In this document: piece by piece, positions 4,869-7,186 of the stretch
Layout: every line of letters begins with the position of its first letter
Position numbering within the stretch: position 1 is the first letter of the stretch
Source: Corynebacterium sp.
Lineage (GTDB): Bacteria; Actinomycetota; Actinomycetes; Mycobacteriales; Mycobacteriaceae
Direction of reading: 5' to 3'
Length of the DNA: 7,186 nt
Assembly (NCBI RefSeq): GCF_030530965.1
Contig: NZ_JAUMTY010000071.1
Coordinates: 1-7,186, forward strand
Position numbers and translations under genes: made by a program
Notes under the pieces: model-generated
The model's database searches: none
What the model saw: the letters and a program-made list of their open reading frames with translations, nothing else
Told to the model about the DNA's origin: nothing

Positions 4869-5182
4869 CTGCTGACAGGACCGGATGAGGATGCCTACCC
4901 GAGGCAGGTCCAACGGCTTAGAAAGCTGTTTAGAAGCTATCTCGAAGTCATCGTCCTTTTTCGATGCGCTGCCGGAGCTGATTTCTAGCCCCGGTCCGAC
5001 GGGTCGATTGAGGCGCTTCTGCTGTTCAGCGGCCTTTTCACGATCAACGTTTTGGTGCAGTTGCCTGCGGGGCTGGGTGAGTTCGCCCATGCCCGCCACC
5101 GCGGACAGCCCCCATAAGCGTCGGACAGCACCACCGAAGCCAAGCCCCAAATAACACGTAACGAACCTCACTCAGGGGGTCA
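4869..5182. other. No secure gene; possible decayed coding sequence
   Basis: Composition returns towards high GC. On the plus strand, the frame of the 64-aa gene continues after its stop as interrupted, protein-like segments with in-frame stops at 4987-4989 and 5115-5117. On the minus strand a frame runs from 5171 (GTG) or 5090 (ATG) to 4716. From 5090 to about 4885 its codons end mostly in G or C, and it includes VGPGLEISS, nearly the same as VGPGLAISC of the 111-aa peptide. No Shine-Dalgarno is convincing, and its 3' half lies antisense to the 64-aa gene. It may be a degenerate relative of the peptide gene. Confidence 0.35.
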
Positions 5183-5324
5183 ACAACACATGGTTTTCGC
5201 CGCGAGTGTTGTCGCCGGGGGTAGGGGCCACCCCTTACTGCACTTGTCGGACATCTGACAGGTCGGTAGTGTGGGTTTCGACCCGCACGGCGGTGAGTCA
5301 CAGTGAGCGGGTTGTTGACAACAC
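5183..5324. promoter_or_regulatory. Regulatory region with repeated ACAACAC heptamers
   Basis: ACAACAC occurs at 5183-5189, inverted (GTGTTGT) at 5206-5212, and again at 5318-5324, where it overlaps the palindrome GTTGT-TG-ACAAC (5311-5322) just upstream of the symporter's Shine-Dalgarno. The first two form a 7-bp inverted repeat with a 16-nt gap. A hairpin GTGTGGGT/ACCCGCAC (5269-5276/5281-5288) is capped by TTCG. The arrangement suggests a regulator binding several half-sites, possibly with looping; no regulator family was recognised. Confidence 0.4.
5244..5272 (+). promoter_or_regulatory. Candidate symporter promoter overlapping an operator-like palindrome
   Basis: TTGTCG (5244-5249) and TAGTGT (5267-5272) have a 17-nt spacing, with the TA...T core of corynebacterial -10 boxes. 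The -35 box overlaps TGTCGGA-CA-TCTGACA (5245-5260), a palindrome with one mismatch; within it TGTC-G-GACA (5245-5253) is perfect and resembles half-sites of GntR/FadR-type regulators. A bound repressor here would block RNA polymerase. The regulator is unknown. Confidence 0.4.
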
Positions 5325-5341
5325 GTTAGGAGCGATCCTCC

Positions 5342-6937
5342 ATGCATCAGCAATTTGGCACACTGAACTGGCTAGCCATTGCGGTTTATATCGTCGCCAT
5401 GTTGGCAGTGGGCATCTATTTCTCGAAACGGGCCGGTGCCAGCAGTGATGATTACTTCAAAGCTGGTGGGCGCATTCCCGCATGGGCCGCGGGTTTCTCC
5501 ATCTACGCCACCACGCTGTCCGCCATCACCTTCATGTCCATCCCGGAAAAGGCGTACTTGACGGACTGGGCATACTCCGCGGGAAACATCGCGATCTTCG
5601 CCATCGTCCCGATCCTCGTCTATTACTACGTCCCGTTCTTCCGCAAGCTGGACGTCACGACGGCCTACGAATACCTGGAAGAACGCTTTGACGTGGTTCT
5701 TCGAGTTTTCGGCTCCCTATTCTTCGTCCTGTTCCACATCGGACGGATTGCCATCGTCATTTACTTGCCGACGCTGGCTCTCACCGCCGTCAGCGATATC
5801 AACCCTTATCTCATTGCCGGGCTGGTCGGGATTGCGTGCGTGATTTACACATTCCTCGGCGGTATGGAGGGCGTGATCTGGTCCGACGTTATTCAGGGCA
5901 TCATCCTGCTGTCGGGTGCGTTGGTCGTAATCGTCGTCGCCCTGGTGAATAGTCCGGGTTCGATTACCCATACGTTGTCCGAGGCCGCGTCGGACGGGAA
6001 GTTCTATTCTGGCCAGAACTTCACCTTCAGCGATTTGTCGGTGTCGATCCCGATTATTTTCTTGGGCAGTGTGCTCAATAATTTGCAGTCCTACACGGCC
6101 AGCCAGGATGTGGTTCAGCGGTACCAGACCACGCCATCTGTCCAGGCCACGAAGGGCTCCCTGTATGTGAACGGGTGCCTCGCGCTGATCACCATCCCGA
6201 TTTTCTACGGCATGGGAACCGCCCTGTACACCTACTACCAGGGCAATGGCGGTTTCCCGGATGACGTGAACACGTCGGCGATTGTGCCTTACTACATCCT
6301 GACCGAGCTTCCGGGTGGCGTCGCTGGTTTGATCATCGGCGGTATTTTGGCCGCTGCACAGTCAACCATTTCTTCCTCGTTGAACTCCATTTCCGCGTGC
6401 ATCACGGTTGATATCCGTAACCGTCTCATGCCTGGCCGTGGCGAGGCATCAGTCCTGTTCAGCCGCATGATTATTGTGATTACCGGCCTCTTTTCGACGG
6501 GTGTCGCGTTGTGGCTCATCGCATCGGAGAAGGGCGAGCTGTGGGATCTATTCCTGACGCTCACCGGGCTGTTCGGTATCCCGATTGCTGCGGTCTTTGC
6601 GCTGGGGATTTTCACCGTGCGGGCGAACCGGTTTGGTGTGCTGGCGGGGCTTCTTCTGGGAGCGGTGTCCGGCTACTTCATGAACCAAACTGATTTGGGG
6701 CCGTTCATGATTTCCATCGTTGCGTTTGCTGTAACGCTAGTGGCTGGATACCTGCTGTCCATTCCGCTCGCGGGTGCTGCGAAGGCCACGCGGACCGAGA
6801 CCCTGCCGCTGACAATCCACGGTAAAGACTTGAGCTACGAACGGAAGTCTGCCCGGCGCGAGGCTCTGAATGAACCAGCCGCTGTTATTCCCGATACTGA
6901 TGATCCCACTGAATCCAAGTCTGTGGCTCAGGTTTAA
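5342..6937 (+). CDS. Sodium:solute symporter, SiaT-like (probable Na+/sialic acid symporter)
   Basis: This 531-aa membrane protein imports a solute with sodium. It has the LeuT-fold layout of the SSS/SLC5 family: about 13 membrane helices (first about 10-27, last about 455-475) and a long hydrophilic C-terminal tail (477-531). It aligns without early gaps to Proteus SiaT as I remember it: GGRIPAWAAG (42-51), ATTLSAITFMSIPEKAY (56-72), FFRKL, AYEYLEERFDV, LFHIGR (130-135), EGVIWSDVIQG (176-186), TASQDVVQRY (252-261) and AAQSTISSSLNSIS (338-351). T58, S60, T63 and R135, the carboxylate-binding arginine, are kept. Sodium-site positions A56, L59, S345, S346 and D182 are kept, with T342 for Ser. 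N82 replaces Gln82, so the exact substrate is uncertain. ATG at 5342 follows AGGAG (5328-5332). No sialic acid catabolic gene lies in the window. Confidence 0.93.
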   Translation: MHQQFGTLNWLAIAVYIVAMLAVGIYFSKRAGASSDDYFKAGGRIPAWAAGFSIYATTLSAITFMSIPEKAYLTDWAYSAGNIAIFAIVPILVYYYVPFFRKLDVTTAYEYLEERFDVVLRVFGSLFFVLFHIGRIAIVIYLPTLALTAVSDINPYLIAGLVGIACVIYTFLGGMEGVIWSDVIQGIILLSGALVVIVVALVNSPGSITHTLSEAASDGKFYSGQNFTFSDLSVSIPIIFLGSVLNNLQSYTASQDVVQRYQTTPSVQATKGSLYVNGCLALITIPIFYGMGTALYTYYQGNGGFPDDVNTSAIVPYYILTELPGGVAGLIIGGILAAAQSTISSSLNSISACITVDIRNRLMPGRGEASVLFSRMIIVITGLFSTGVALWLIASEKGELWDLFLTLTGLFGIPIAAVFALGIFTVRANRFGVLAGLLLGAVSGYFMNQTDLGPFMISIVAFAVTLVAGYLLSIPLAGAAKATRTETLPLTIHGKDLSYERKSARREALNEPAAVIPDTDDPTESKSVAQV

Positions 6938-7019
6938 CGACGCTGGACGAGGGGTGCCCTGAGTACGTGGGGCACTGCCTCAAGCTACGTGGGAAACCTA
7001 CGAATGAAAATTGAGAATG

Positions 7020-7046
7020 TGAAGGGCCCGAGGGCCCTTCATTTTT
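7020..7046 (+). terminator. Intrinsic terminator after the symporter gene
   Basis: GAAGGGCC (7021-7028) pairs with GGCCCTTC (7033-7040) around CGAG, extended by T7020-A7041, followed by TTTTT (7042-7046). It ends the symporter transcript 83 nt after its stop codon. On the minus strand the T-run beyond the stem is weak, so it is mainly a plus-strand terminator. The intervening 6938-7019 holds no gene, only a minor GTGCCC/GGGCAC hairpin (6954-6975). Confidence 0.9.
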
Positions 7047-7093
7047 GTGGGTTATACGACAAAAGTGTGTCTCCACGGCGTGTTACCCCGGGG

Positions 7094-7186
7094 CTAGACC
7101 TGGCCCTTTTGGATGCCGATTGAGTGTGTGTACTTGGTTGGGATAGCGTTGTCGTAGAGAGCTGGTCGTCCTATTTGGTGGTCGGC
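7094..7186 (-). CDS. Possible 3' end of an unidentified convergent gene
   Basis: Reading the minus strand from the right edge, one frame gives 30 residues (including GRPALYDNAIPTKYTHSIGI) and ends in TAG at 7096-7094, shortly before the terminator. The composition looks protein-like and about half of the codons end in C or G, but several (ATA, GGA, CGA) are unusual for a high-GC genome. A second minus-strand frame is also open over this short span. I do not recognise the family. If real, the gene is truncated by the window edge and convergent with the symporter. Confidence 0.35.
   Translation of the reverse strand, partial: ADHQIGRPALYDNAIPTKYTHSIGIQKGQV

Noticed and set aside
4885..5154. 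89-aa plus-strand frame starting ATG at 4885
   Set aside because: Ser/Pro/Arg-rich composition, no Shine-Dalgarno and no recognisable pattern; looks like a shadow of the minus-strand frame.
4716..5171. 151-aa minus-strand frame as a complete gene
   Set aside because: Its 3' half is antisense to the more convincing 64-aa gene and no start has a good Shine-Dalgarno. Kept only as a possible remnant because of the VGPGLxIS match.
5313..5318. TTGTTGACA as a -35 box for the symporter
   Set aside because: A -10 box at proper spacing would fall on the start codon; no suitable hexamer is there.

Overview
The window reads as a high-GC actinobacterium, most likely Corynebacterium or a close relative. 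The evidence is the order tRNA-Thr, tRNA-Met, tRNA-Trp, secE, nusG, rplK, rplA; a NusG with a long Ala/Glu/Asp-rich N-terminal extension; close resemblance of L1 and L11 to corynebacterial proteins; and tRNA genes that do not encode CCA. Genus is inferred from remembered sequences, not from a search.

Left part (1-3853): a housekeeping translation, secretion and transcription block. tRNA-Thr(GGT) and tRNA-Met(CAT) form one short unit closed by an intrinsic terminator at 342-368. tRNA-Trp(CCA) then leads into secE with only a weak hairpin between them. nusG has its own strong-looking promoter (1057-1086), followed at once by a GNRA-capped hairpin with a T-run. rplK follows a leader of roughly 210 nt. 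The 110-nt rplK-rplA spacer holds a structure that matches the ribosomal protein L1 binding site of 23S rRNA, implying feedback control of rplA. The operon ends at a strong terminator (3821-3853).

Middle part (3854-5182): an accessory insert of different composition. It starts with two adjacent nested imperfect palindromes (3867-3963 and 3977-4098) built from about seven degenerate copies of a GGGG-N-ATAAGTAG-like motif. An AT-rich stretch follows (34% GC by count over 4201-4320) with an AT palindrome and a promoter. Two small, probably coupled genes come next: a 111-aa peptide with a possible double-glycine leader and a glycine-rich tail, and a 64-aa two-helix membrane protein with a basic tail. 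This layout suggests a bacteriocin-like peptide and its immunity protein, but I recognise neither family. The following ~300 bases hold no secure gene. Their minus strand carries a reading frame sharing the motif VGPGLxIS with the 111-aa peptide, with mostly synonymous differences.

Right part (5183-7186): a regulatory region with repeated ACAACAC heptamers, a palindrome overlapping a candidate promoter, and a 531-aa sodium:solute symporter that closely resembles SiaT sialic acid transporters. A terminator follows at 7020-7046. The right edge may contain the 3' end of an unidentified gene on the minus strand.
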